A stretch of 64,000 bases of DNA from Alphaproteobacteria bacterium. GTDB taxonomy: Bacteria; Pseudomonadota; Alphaproteobacteria; CAAHEQ01; UBA3637. Positions 56,345 to 64,000 of this stretch are shown here, one piece after another (position 1 is the stretch's first letter; every line of letters starts with the position of its first letter). The translations under genes and the position numbers were made by a program. A model generated the notes under the pieces. That model saw only the letters and a program-made list of their open reading frames with translations. It was not told the DNA's origin and made no database searches. The DNA lies in assembly GCA_017539265.1 (NCBI GenBank), contig JAFYHG010000022.1, positions 109,464 through 173,463 of the forward strand, written 5' to 3'.

Positions 56345-57594
56345 AAACCGGCACAGTGCTTAAAATCCTCACCCCGGGCTTCAAAGTTCGGATAGAGGTT
56401 ATAACTGGGAGCCGCCGGCGATAACAGGATAATACCCCCTTTGGGTGTTATGTGTTCTGCCACACTGACGGCCGTCGCCATATCCGATGTCGGACTGGTT
56501 TGAACACCTAAACTTTGCGCCAAATGCGCCAATCTTTTCCCCGTATCCGGCAAAGTAACTAACCTCAATCGCCCTTTATGCTCTGCCAAATATTGCGCCA
56601 ATTCTTCATACACCTGCCCCCGATCAAACCCGCCGGCAATTAAGGTAATATCGCCCCCCTCATCAAGGGCCCTTAATGCCGCCAACGCCGTTTCCGGTGT
56701 GGTAGAAATACTATCGTCCACATAGGTTATTCCCCCCCGATTTCCTAAAACTTCCAATCGGTGCGGCAATGCTTTAAAGGAACTGAAATCAACCCGCTTC
56801 ATATCCAACCCCAACATATCCAAAACCGTCAATACAGCACATGCATTTTCCGCGTTATGCAGGCCTTTAAGGGGTAGCTTGCTTATTTCAAATAAGGCCT
56901 CTTTACCCTTATAAAACAAACCGTCTTCAATATGAATGCCGTCGGGATGATTGAACCAACGGGCTTTTGGGGGCGCTTCAAAATTCTGCGTTCTGGGATC
57001 TTTGGCATTCAAAACAACGACCCGACTTTGCTTAACCAACCGCCATTTATCCCGATAGTAAGTATCATGGCTTTCGTGCCACTGCAAATGCTCCGGAAAT
57101 AAGTTTGTCAAAATCCCGATATCCGGCCCGCCTTCCAAGTCCGCACATTGATAACTGGAAAGTTCCGCCACCACAAAATCCGGCACTTCATCAACAAAAT
57201 CGATTAAGGGCTTTCCGATATTACCGCCCAGGCACACCGAAAATCCCATTTGTTTCAACACATGCGCCAATAATGCCGAGGTTGTACTTTTTCCCTTAGT
57301 TCCCGTCACGGCAATGACTTTAGTCTTTGTATTTTTGTTGGCAAAGAATAAATTCGTCCCCGACGTTACAATAAAGCCCTTTTCTTTTGCCTCACGGATT
57401 TCCCGCCGATACAGGCTCACCCCCGGCGACTTAATCAATATATCACATCCATGAATTAAGGAAACATTATCTTCTGAAATCTCAACCAACTGCGCTGCAG
57501 ATACATGTTTTTTTAGGGCATTTTTTACCGCCACTCCTTCACGTCCCATACCCCAAATACCGATTTTTTTACCGTTTAAATGCGTCCATAACAT
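56341..57594 (-). CDS. murD2: UDP-MurNAc-L-Ala--L-Glu ligase (MurD2 type)
   Basis: 417 residues, Mur ligase family. The N-terminal Rossmann part is KIGIWGMGREGVAVKNAL, the ATP site GTKGKSTTSALLAHVL, metal site AELSSYQ, and TNLFPEHLQWHESHDTYYRDKWRL. The C-terminal domain has YVDDSISTTPETALAAL. It overlaps murL by 26 bases. In Xanthomonas a MurD homologue beside MurL adds L-Glu instead of D-Glu, and MurL then epimerises it. Context therefore points to MurD2; a canonical MurD cannot be excluded from sequence alone. Confidence 0.85.
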   Translation of the reverse strand: MLWTHLNGKKIGIWGMGREGVAVKNALKKHVSAAQLVEISEDNVSLIHGCDILIKSPGVSLYRREIREAKEKGFIVTSGTNLFFANKNTKTKVIAVTGTKGKSTTSALLAHVLKQMGFSVCLGGNIGKPLIDFVDEVPDFVVAELSSYQCADLEGGPDIGILTNLFPEHLQWHESHDTYYRDKWRLVKQSRVVVLNAKDPRTQNFEAPPKARWFNHPDGIHIEDGLFYKGKEALFEISKLPLKGLHNAENACAVLTVLDMLGLDMKRVDFSSFKALPHRLEVLGNRGGITYVDDSISTTPETALAALRALDEGGDITLIAGGFDRGQVYEELAQYLAEHKGRLRLVTLPDTGKRLAHLAQSLGVQTSPTSDMATAVSVAEHITPKGGIILLSPAAPSYNLYPNFEARGEDFKHCAGF

Positions 57595-58885
57595 CTTTTA
57601 AATCCTCCGGTATCAAATGATTTTGGTCCGGCGTAAACAACACATTTTGCGTTTGGAAAGGAATCAATCCCTCTAATTCTCGAATAACAATATCATCTTT
57701 CCATGCCGTGTTTTTCGCTAGTGTCAACAGCGCCCATCGACATTCCTCAACTTCGCCCACACACTCAAACGGCTTATGCCCCTTAAGGCCCAATAATTCC
57801 CGATATCCATCCAATTGCGCCGCCTCGTTTAAGGGGTTTCTGCCCACAATTTGTATCAGGCGTTCTTTATCCATAAACGGCGCCAGAATTAAGAACACAA
57901 ACCGGCATTTATCACAATCCCCACACCAATGTTTTAGCCTCTTTTCCGGATCCAATTTAAAGGCCTTATTGCAACTGGTAAAGGCGGGAAAATAGGCCGC
58001 GCACAGCTTGGCAAACAACTTCGCAATATGAATTTCCGAAATTGGCCGCAATAGGGAAAAATAAAGGAAATCCGGCACTATTTCCTGCGTGATTGCCCGA
58101 AAATCCCGCTCAAAAGCAAAAGATTTACTGTATTGATGATTAATTTCCAAATCGCCCTGCATTAAGTTTCCGCTGCTTGCCGACCGTTCGCACGACATAA
58201 TCACATATTTTTTGTCATACAGTATCGCCGCCGCCCACAGCACAAAGGCCAAGATTCCCGTAATCGGCACATGCCCGTTATAAACGCCCCCCGTTTGGTT
58301 TAGCCTTAAAAGTTCTTCCGAAATTTTGCGGGTAATCAAGCGTGATGGCAATCCCGATACCCGCATACATTCCATAATCGGATCTGCATTACCCACAGCA
58401 ATTCCCTCGGCCGGCAGGTCTGTCTGCTTAATTAATTCCATCGTTACACATGAATCTTTCCCCCCACCCACGGGTACCAAAGCGCTATAGGGCAAATCCA
58501 ACCCAACCGCCGTTCGCTTTAAATCGGGGTTATGCGGAAAATGAATTTTTCCCTGTAGGTTAAGCCGGTTCCGCACGGCAAATTCCCCCAAACCCGATAG
58601 ATAGAACCGATCAAAAAATTCCGCCTCTGCCTGCGTCAACCCTGCTGTTTCGATTTGGATTTCGTTTGGTAAAAAAGCCTTATAATAACTGATTCCCGCC
58701 GCTACATGCAACAGGTTAAAAATCTGATCCAAAGCCTGTTTTTTCTTGGGTGATAAACGAAAAGGCGCTCCCGAAAAACAAATCTCTTCGGTAAAAGAAT
58801 GCGCATCATCCACCGCATAGTCCAGCGTCAAAATACCGCTTTCCGGTGAAAAAGTTGCTTTTTTATAATAAAAAACCTTGCACAA
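57569..58885 (-). CDS. murL: UDP-MurNAc-L-Ala-L-Glu epimerase MurL
   Basis: MurL converts the terminal L-Glu of the cell-wall precursor to D-Glu. The PP-loop-like ALVPVGGGKDSCVTMELIK, the middle SASSGNLMQGDLEINHQYSK and a Cys set HWCGDCDKCRFVFL match the family. The start is put at TTG 58885 (about 438 residues) because AAAAGGAAA precedes it and the promoter box lies upstream; the longer frame begins inside the -35 box. No ATG fits. It is in one operon with murD2. Confidence 0.88.
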   Translation of the reverse strand: MCKVFYYKKATFSPESGILTLDYAVDDAHSFTEEICFSGAPFRLSPKKKQALDQIFNLLHVAAGISYYKAFLPNEIQIETAGLTQAEAEFFDRFYLSGLGEFAVRNRLNLQGKIHFPHNPDLKRTAVGLDLPYSALVPVGGGKDSCVTMELIKQTDLPAEGIAVGNADPIMECMRVSGLPSRLITRKISEELLRLNQTGGVYNGHVPITGILAFVLWAAAILYDKKYVIMSCERSASSGNLMQGDLEINHQYSKSFAFERDFRAITQEIVPDFLYFSLLRPISEIHIAKLFAKLCAAYFPAFTSCNKAFKLDPEKRLKHWCGDCDKCRFVFLILAPFMDKERLIQIVGRNPLNEAAQLDGYRELLGLKGHKPFECVGEVEECRWALLTLAKNTAWKDDIVIRELEGLIPFQTQNVLFTPDQNHLIPEDLKDVMDAFKR

Positions 58886-58906
58886 AAGAATTTTTCCTTT
58901 TAGAAT
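58878..58906 (+). promoter_or_regulatory. Promoter of the Sel1-repeat gene, inside the murL leader
   Basis: TTGCAC (58878-58883), a 17-base spacer and TAGAAT (58901-58906) on the plus strand. It covers the murL start codon and ribosome site. Confidence 0.55.
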
Positions 58907-58919
58907 AGTTACTGGCGCG

Positions 58920-58948
58920 ATTTTACACGCTTTTGGGATTTTTTGCAA
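58920..58948 (-). promoter_or_regulatory. murL-murD2 promoter
   Basis: On the minus strand TTGCAA (58948-58943), a 17-base spacer and TAAAAT (58925-58920), giving a leader of about 28 bases to TTG 58885. Confidence 0.6.
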
Positions 58949-58957
58949 GGGTGATAG

Positions 58958-59497
58958 ATGAAAAAAAAGTTTTTATCCGGTTTTGTGTTGGCTCTATGCC
59001 TGTTATCTCTTGTGGGTGTTGGCTCTATCATAGTGCGCGATTTAGCGCGTTCCCCCGATGATTGGATGACAAAGGCCGACTCTCAAATAAAAGAAAATAA
59101 TTACCGTGGCGCCCTTCTTTCTCTGACCCGTGCGGCCAAAGGGGGCAATGCACGGGCTGCTTATAAACTGGCACTACTTTATGACGCCGGTGATAAAGTT
59201 CCGGAAAACAGGGAACTTGCAATTACCTATATGACTGATGCCCTAAATGCCAAATTACCCGACGCCTTTTATGTTATGGCCGTGTGGACAGAACGCGGCT
59301 ATTTCGGCACCGTTGATACCAACCGCGCCGTAGCTCTGTATGAACAGGCCGCTCAACAAGGCCACATAAACGCGATGAAAAGCCTCATTGTTCTCTACGG
59401 CACCGGTCTGGACGGGATACCGGCCAATCCGGAACGCCAAGCGTATTGGCTCAACCAACTCAATTCCGGAGGCTCCACCAATGCCACAAAAAAATAA
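58958..59497 (+). CDS. Membrane-anchored Sel1-repeat protein
   Basis: 179 residues. An N-terminal signal anchor (FLSGFVLALCLLSLVGVGSII) is followed by Sel1/TPR-like units: GNARAAYKLALLYDAGDKVPENRELAITYM, DAFYVMAVWTERGYFGT and GHINAMKSLIVLYGTGLDG. Sel1 proteins serve as protein-binding scaffolds in the envelope. It ends with NATKK, whose codons overlap the start of the next gene. Confidence 0.85.
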   Translation: MKKKFLSGFVLALCLLSLVGVGSIIVRDLARSPDDWMTKADSQIKENNYRGALLSLTRAAKGGNARAAYKLALLYDAGDKVPENRELAITYMTDALNAKLPDAFYVMAVWTERGYFGTVDTNRAVALYEQAAQQGHINAMKSLIVLYGTGLDGIPANPERQAYWLNQLNSGGSTNATKK

Positions 59498-59825
59498 AAA
59501 GATAGAAAAGAAGAAAACAATCACAGTCCCCTTATTTATTCTTCTAAGTGTTATTGCCCTTGCTATTTGTGGTACCGAAAAAACTTGTGAAATAAAAACG
59601 CACACGGATGGTCATAACCTTGTAACTAATATCACCAAAACATCTGATTGTTCTATTACCTTATTCGGCCTCAAAATATTCAAGTGGCAAGATGAAGAAC
59701 AGACACATTGTTCGGCTTTTAGTTACTGTGACACTTTTAAAAACGGAAAACTTATAAAAAGATGTAAAGATGAAGGGTATGAAACATGTGTAGAAAAAGG
59801 ACAACAAGATGCCACAAAAAAATAA
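59481..59825 (+). CDS. Small membrane protein, member 1 of a tandem pair
   Basis: 114 residues starting MPQKNKKIEKKKTI, with GGAGG 9 bases upstream inside the preceding gene. One membrane helix (VPLFILLSVIALAICG) is followed by an outer part with six Cys (TSDCSITLFGLKIFKW, then HCSAFSYCDTFKNGKLIKRC). It ends QDATKK. The start and end junctions with its neighbours use the same 24-base sequence (59481-59504 and 59809-59832). No family is recognised. Confidence 0.65.
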   Translation: MPQKNKKIEKKKTITVPLFILLSVIALAICGTEKTCEIKTHTDGHNLVTNITKTSDCSITLFGLKIFKWQDEEQTHCSAFSYCDTFKNGKLIKRCKDEGYETCVEKGQQDATKK

Positions 59826-60072
59826 AAAGATAAAGAAAATACACCCCATTTTGAAGTGGGCACTTCTAGGGTTGATTATTGCGATAGTTGTGCTAGGCCT
59901 TTTAACATTTAAAAAAGAGTGCCAACAAATCATTGGCCCCTCAACAGGGAATGCACAGTGTATGAGTGATACACTTATTGAAGGAACCTCACATGTGGAT
60001 TGTCGTAAATCAATAAACTGCCAAATTTCTATTTATGGAATTTATGTTGGTGATTATATTTTTAAAGAATAG
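59809..60072 (+). CDS. Small membrane protein, member 2 of a tandem pair
   Basis: 87 residues starting MPQKNKKIKKIHPI, overlapping the preceding stop by 17 bases. One membrane helix (ALLGLIIAIVVLGLLTF) and a short outer part with four Cys. Its SINCQISIYGIYVGDY resembles TSDCSITLFGLKIFKW of the neighbour, so the two are paralogues; this copy lacks the C-terminal YwqK-like part. Function unknown. Confidence 0.65.
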   Translation: MPQKNKKIKKIHPILKWALLGLIIAIVVLGLLTFKKECQQIIGPSTGNAQCMSDTLIEGTSHVDCRKSINCQISIYGIYVGDYIFKE

Positions 60073-60091
60073 AAAAGAAAGGAAATAAAAA

Positions 60092-62614
60092 ATGACTGTA
60101 AAATATAGAAAAGATTATGTGGCGCCACATTACAGGCTCCCGAAAACAGAATTGGACTTTACCCTTCACCCCACCAAAACGGTGGTAAAGGCTAAACTAT
60201 CCTTTGATGGTTACGATGTTGGCAAACCCCTCGTTTTAAATGGTGAGTACATGACCTTAAAAGACATCAAAATGGCCGGCAAAAAACTCGCTAAAAAGGA
60301 TTATAAACTGGATGCCCATACCTTAACCTTAAATCCGAAACAAAAGAAATTCACGATTGAAACAACGGTTGAAATCAACCCGACCGCGAACACACGTCTT
60401 TTCGGCCTATATGCTTCGGATGGCATGCTCTGCACCCAAAACGAACCCGAAGGTTTCCGCAGCATTACCTACTATCCCGATCATTCCGATGTACTCAGCC
60501 ACTGGATTGTAACGATTCACGCCGACAGGAAAAAATGGCCGGTTGTTCTTTCCAACGGAAATAAAATTAAAGAAACCGGTAACACCGTTGTTTTTGATGA
60601 TCCGTTCGCGAAACCCAGTTATTTGTTTGCACTCGTCGCCGGTAAATTAGACTCCATTCATGATACATTCAAAACCAAATCCGGCAAAGTCGTCAAATTG
60701 GGCCTTTATTGTGAATCCGGCAAAAAAGACCGCCTGCACTGGGCAATGGAAGCCCTTAAAAAAGCGATGGCTTGGGATGAAAAACGGTTCGGTCTGGAAT
60801 ACGATCTTAAATCTTTCAATATCGTGGCGGTATCACACTTTAACGCCGGCGCAATGGAAAATAAATCGCTCAACATCTACAATGACGCGGCTCTCTTGGC
60901 GTCCAAGGATACAGCCACCGACGCAACTTTCGAATATATCGAACACGTTGTCGGGCACGAATATTTCCACAACTACAGCGGCGACCGTGTCACCCTCCGC
61001 AGTTGGTTTGAACTCTCTTTAAAAGAAGGCTTCACCGTCTATCGGGATGAAGAGTTCGGCTACGATGTGCGCTCCCGCGCCGTCGGCCGAATTGATGATG
61101 CCGTCACCTTACGCACCTTCCAATATCCGGAAGACGATGGCCCCCTCGCCCACCCTGTCCGTCCTGATTCCTATCAGGAAATTGATAACTTCTACACCAC
61201 AACAATTTACGAAAAAGGTGCCGAGGTCATTCGTATGCAACAAGCCATTGTCGGCGACAAAGCCTTCCAAAAAGGCTGCGACATTTATTTCAAACGCCAC
61301 GATGGTCAGGCCGTTACTATTGATGACTTTGTCAAAGCCATCGAAGACGGGTCAAAAACCGACCTGACTCAATTTAAACAATGGTATTCCGTGGCCGGCC
61401 GTCCCACAGTATCCGTCGATACCAAGTGGAATAAGGGCACCTTTACCGTCACGCTTTCTCAATCACATAAAAAGTGCAAAACACCCTTTGTCATTCCGCT
61501 CAAATACGGCCTTGTCGGCTCCGACGGTAAAGACATGAAAAAGGGCACATTTGTCCTAAAGAAAAAATCAGAATCCTTTGAATTTAAGGGGCTTAAAGAA
61601 AAACCCGTTCTCTCTATCAACCGTGCCCTTACCGCACCGGTCGATATTAAGATTGAGTACGGAAAAGCCGACAGACTCCGCCTCATGACCTATGATTCCG
61701 ATCTCTTTAATCGATATGACGTCGGGCAACAATATGCTTTGGAATCCATGGTGGATATGGCAACCAAAAAAAGTTTTAAACCTGATTTGGATGTTATCAA
61801 AGCCCTTGGTTCCTATCTTTCACAACCTCGGTTGGATAAGGCTTTTCTGGCACGTGCCATCATTTTGCCGACCGAAGGCGATATGATGATGAAGATGAAA
61901 ACCGTGAGCGTAGAAACGCTTAAAAAAGTTCGCCGCACAATGCGGGAGGCTTTCGCGAAAAAATACGAAAAGGAACTCTTAAAAATCTATCAGGGCAATC
62001 AAGTCAAGGGTCTCTACTCGCCCGAAACCGTTCCGGCCGCCAAACGGGCTCTTAAAAATGTCGCACTGGGATACCTGGCACTTACAAAGCATGCCGATTT
62101 GGTTTGGGAACAATACCGTGCTTCGGATAACCTGACCGACCGGCTTTCGGCACTCGGCATATTGGTCAATCAAGATCTGCCGCACAAAAAAGAAGCGCTC
62201 GATGCCTTCTATAAACGCTACGACGGGGATGATTTAGTCCTCAATAAATGGTTTGTATTACAGGCGATGGAGCCAACGGAAAAAGCGCTTGATACCGTCA
62301 AAAAGCTGATAAAGCACCCCGTTTTCGATTATAAAAATCCGAACAAAGTACGGGCTCTTATCGGCGCATTCGGGCGCAACTTAACGGCCTTTAATCGGGC
62401 GGATGGCAAAGGATATGATTTCTATGTCACCGAATGCAGCAGACTAGACGAAATCAATCCCAAAATCACGTCGAACCTTTTGACCGCTTTTTCAAAATTC
62501 AAAAAGTTTGATAAAGCGCATCAGGAAAAAGCCCGTAAAGCTCTTCAGAAATTGCTCAAACAAAAAGGACTTTCAATCAACGCCAAAGAAACGATCGAAC
62601 GGATCTTGGCCTAA
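60092..62614 (+). CDS. pepN: Aminopeptidase N
   Basis: 840 residues, M1 metallopeptidase. GAMENKSLNIYND is the substrate-recognition motif and HEYFHNYSGDRVTLRSWFELSLKEG the zinc site HExxH-(18)-E. The C-terminal alpha-helical domain (DUF3458-type, from about 440) is complete. It trims N-terminal residues from peptides in the cytosol. An AGAAAGGAAA site precedes the start. The length fits Gram-negative PepN, slightly shorter than E. coli. Confidence 0.96.
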   Translation: MTVKYRKDYVAPHYRLPKTELDFTLHPTKTVVKAKLSFDGYDVGKPLVLNGEYMTLKDIKMAGKKLAKKDYKLDAHTLTLNPKQKKFTIETTVEINPTANTRLFGLYASDGMLCTQNEPEGFRSITYYPDHSDVLSHWIVTIHADRKKWPVVLSNGNKIKETGNTVVFDDPFAKPSYLFALVAGKLDSIHDTFKTKSGKVVKLGLYCESGKKDRLHWAMEALKKAMAWDEKRFGLEYDLKSFNIVAVSHFNAGAMENKSLNIYNDAALLASKDTATDATFEYIEHVVGHEYFHNYSGDRVTLRSWFELSLKEGFTVYRDEEFGYDVRSRAVGRIDDAVTLRTFQYPEDDGPLAHPVRPDSYQEIDNFYTTTIYEKGAEVIRMQQAIVGDKAFQKGCDIYFKRHDGQAVTIDDFVKAIEDGSKTDLTQFKQWYSVAGRPTVSVDTKWNKGTFTVTLSQSHKKCKTPFVIPLKYGLVGSDGKDMKKGTFVLKKKSESFEFKGLKEKPVLSINRALTAPVDIKIEYGKADRLRLMTYDSDLFNRYDVGQQYALESMVDMATKKSFKPDLDVIKALGSYLSQPRLDKAFLARAIILPTEGDMMMKMKTVSVETLKKVRRTMREAFAKKYEKELLKIYQGNQVKGLYSPETVPAAKRALKNVALGYLALTKHADLVWEQYRASDNLTDRLSALGILVNQDLPHKKEALDAFYKRYDGDDLVLNKWFVLQAMEPTEKALDTVKKLIKHPVFDYKNPNKVRALIGAFGRNLTAFNRADGKGYDFYVTECSRLDEINPKITSNLLTAFSKFKKFDKAHQEKARKALQKLLKQKGLSINAKETIERILA

Positions 62615-62629
62615 CCAAAGGAGAAAAAT

Positions 62630-63328
62630 ATGGAAAACATACAACAAGAAATTTTAAAGTTAAATGAATGGAATACATCCGGTCGTTTTGCCGAGGTATT
62701 GGCCGAAACAAATACGGACATCTCCTTGATTACCGACGACAACACCGAAGAAGACGTGGCCTCTCTTTACGTCGTTCGCGGCAATGCGTTATATGGCCTT
62801 GGTCGGTTTCAAGACGCGCTCGAAGCCTACGGCAAAGCCATTGAAATCGATACTTTCGATGCTCAGGCTCGTTGCAACTATGGCTCAACCCTTTATTCGC
62901 TGGGTCGCTATGTTGACGCTTTAAATGCCTGTGATGCAGCTATTTTAACAGACGAAAACTTTGCACCCTCATATATTAATGTGGCGCATTGTTTGGTTGC
63001 GTTAAAGCACGAAGAAGAAGCCCTCTACGCCCTACAACAAGCCTTCATGTTGGCCCCCGAAGATGTGGAGCTCGGCAGGGCCGTTTCCGAAATGGCCACC
63101 GATTTGGAAGATTTTGAAGTCGCCCTTGATTCTTACCTCAAATTAGCGGCTTTACCCGACGCGCCTGAGGACGTTCAAAAATCGATTTTTGATTGCTTTA
63201 TGAAGTTTAAAAATCATCCCGATGTCTCTCGTCAAGATTGGCTTAAAGCCATCAACCAATGGCGGGATGCCTTCCCCAATTCGCCCGAAGTTATGCGTCT
63301 TTCGGGTGATTTGCTCCGTAGTCAATAA
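62630..63328 (+). CDS. TPR-repeat protein
   Basis: 232 residues without a signal. TPR units are visible: SLYVVRGNALYGLGRFQDALEAY, ARCNYGSTLYSLGRYVDALN, SYINVAHCLVALKHEEEALYALQQA and a weaker one near the end (YLKLAALPDAPEDVQKSIFD). A cytosolic interaction scaffold is likely, partner unknown. It follows pepN by 15 bases with an AAAGGAG site and could share its transcript. Confidence 0.85.
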   Translation: MENIQQEILKLNEWNTSGRFAEVLAETNTDISLITDDNTEEDVASLYVVRGNALYGLGRFQDALEAYGKAIEIDTFDAQARCNYGSTLYSLGRYVDALNACDAAILTDENFAPSYINVAHCLVALKHEEEALYALQQAFMLAPEDVELGRAVSEMATDLEDFEVALDSYLKLAALPDAPEDVQKSIFDCFMKFKNHPDVSRQDWLKAINQWRDAFPNSPEVMRLSGDLLRSQ

Positions 63329-63334
63329 AATCTG

Positions 63335-63363
63335 TTGAAATCCGCCCAAAAATAAGGTATAAT
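63335..63363 (+). promoter_or_regulatory. ssb promoter
   Basis: TTGAAA (63335-63340), a 17-base spacer and perfect TATAAT (63358-63363), 37 bases before the ATG. Confidence 0.75.
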
Positions 63364-63399
63364 GGGTTCGATAAAACATTTTATGAAAGGATAAATATC

Positions 63400-63879
63400 A
63401 TGGCAGGAAGCATTAACAAAGTTGTCTTAGTCGGTAATTTAGGGCGCGATCCGGAAATTCGTCATACAAATTCCGGTCAAAAGATTGCGCATTTGTCGGT
63501 GGCCACTTCCGATACGTGGAAGGATAAGAATGGTGAACGTCAAGAACGCACCGAATGGCACCGCGTGGTTATTTTCAATTCCACATTGGCGGATTTGGCC
63601 GAAAAGTATCTGCGCAAGGGGTCTAAAGTTTACGTCGAAGGTTCTCTCCAATCCCGTAAATTTACGGATGCCTCGGGACAAGAAAAGTTCACCACCGAAG
63701 TGGTGTTAAGTTCCTATCGCGGCGAATTGGTCATGCTCGATAATCGTAACGGTTCACCGTTTGATAATCCACAAACACCGGTCGGTGAAGCAAGCATGGA
63801 TAACACCGCCTCCAACGGTTGGGATTCTGCCCCCGCTGCCGGGGAAGCCGGCGGATTCGATGACGAAATCCCCTTCTAG
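63400..63879 (+). CDS. ssb: Single-stranded DNA-binding protein
   Basis: 159 residues. The OB-fold starts INKVVLVGNLGRDPEIRHT and continues TEWHRVVIFNSTLADLAEKYL and KVYVEGSLQSRKF. A Gly/Asn/Pro-rich linker leads to the acidic tip DDEIPF, which recruits replication and repair partners. An AAAGGA site precedes the start. It coats single-stranded DNA in replication. Length and tip are normal. Confidence 0.97.
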   Translation: MAGSINKVVLVGNLGRDPEIRHTNSGQKIAHLSVATSDTWKDKNGERQERTEWHRVVIFNSTLADLAEKYLRKGSKVYVEGSLQSRKFTDASGQEKFTTEVVLSSYRGELVMLDNRNGSPFDNPQTPVGEASMDNTASNGWDSAPAAGEAGGFDDEIPF

Positions 63880-63900
63880 TTAACAAAGCATATTCTTTTC

Positions 63901-63929
63901 TTGACATTTGCCTAAAAAAAGAGTATAAG
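63901..63929 (+). promoter_or_regulatory. tRNA-Ala promoter
   Basis: TTGACA (63901-63906), a 17-base spacer and TATAAG (63924-63929), 11 bases before the tRNA 5' end. Confidence 0.7.
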
Positions 63930-63940
63930 AAAAGAGTATC

Positions 63941-64000
63941 GGGGATATAGCTCAGTTGGTAGAGCGTCGCGTTCGCAATGCGAAGGTCAGGGGTTCGACC
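63941..64000 (+). tRNA. tRNA-Ala (anticodon CGC), cut by window edge
   Basis: GGGGATA acceptor 5' strand, D arm GCTCAGTTGGTAGAGC, anticodon stem TCGCG/TGCGA with loop TTCGCAA giving CGC, and most of the T arm. The 3' acceptor strand lies beyond the edge. Confidence 0.88.

Overview
The window reads as a chromosomal segment of an AT-leaning alphaproteobacterium. Several small families typical of that class are present: a GapR/DUF2312 protein, a TrcR/DUF1013 regulator, DUF4167, DUF3126, an IalB-like protein, an RHH_4 ribbon-helix-helix protein, and the surA/lptD/folD/xerD/aroK neighbourhood. Many exported proteins are cysteine-rich or repetitive. No flagellar, phage or insertion-sequence genes are seen. 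I infer an uncultured, probably host-associated (gut-type) lineage, but the sequence alone does not fix the genus. Promoters mostly fit TTGnnA, a 17-base gap, then TAnnnT.

Layout. 1-0.7 kb: the N-terminal part of an exported repeat protein that runs off the left edge. 0.8-7.4 kb: metA, then on the minus strand an F1-ATPase operon whose alpha subunit carries a fused delta C-terminal domain, then a SixA-like phosphatase and a small membrane protein. 7.4-13.7 kb: a YgjP-type metallopeptidase, tRNA-Glu with a duplicated 3' end, several hypothetical membrane or cysteine-rich proteins, DUF3126 and dusA. 13.6-21.9 kb: DUF4167, a Gln/Val/Pro-rich exported protein, GapR, TrcR, a small outer-membrane barrel, an RHH protein, a J-domain protein, and a gtrB/gtrII-like glycosylation pair. 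21.9-23.2 kb: a FadL-family porin.

23.3-40.9 kb is one long minus-strand cluster for a divergent type IV secretion system (T4SS). In transcription order it has six or seven exported, mostly helical proteins (VirB5/TrbJ-like in style), a VirB8-like protein, a tiny VirB7-like lipoprotein, a second VirB8-like protein, a VirB9-like protein with a C-terminal SPOR-like domain, a giant VirB10-like protein with a long 17-residue repeat array, and a VirB11 ATPase. The VirB10 gene is split by an apparent one-base frameshift. VirB3, VirB4, VirB6, VirD4 and relaxase genes are not in the window.

41-48 kb: folD, surA, a single open reading frame joining LptF (inner membrane) to LptD (outer membrane), xerD and small exported proteins. 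48-56 kb: aroK, a CorC-type transporter, a flavodiiron protein, an acetyltransferase, rlmN, an IalB-like protein, a dUTPase-like protein that has lost its catalytic motifs, and an SH3 protein. 56-59 kb: murD2 and murL, the alternative route to D-Glu in peptidoglycan, sharing overlapping promoters with a Sel1-repeat gene. 59-64 kb: two tandem small membrane proteins joined by a repeated stop/start junction, pepN, a TPR protein, ssb, and a tRNA-Ala cut by the right edge.

Envelope functions dominate: LPS transport, outer-membrane folding, peptidoglycan synthesis, glycosyl transfer, porins and secretion. The most unusual features are the LptF-LptD fusion, the delta-alpha ATP synthase fusion, and the T4SS with its enlarged, frameshifted VirB10.
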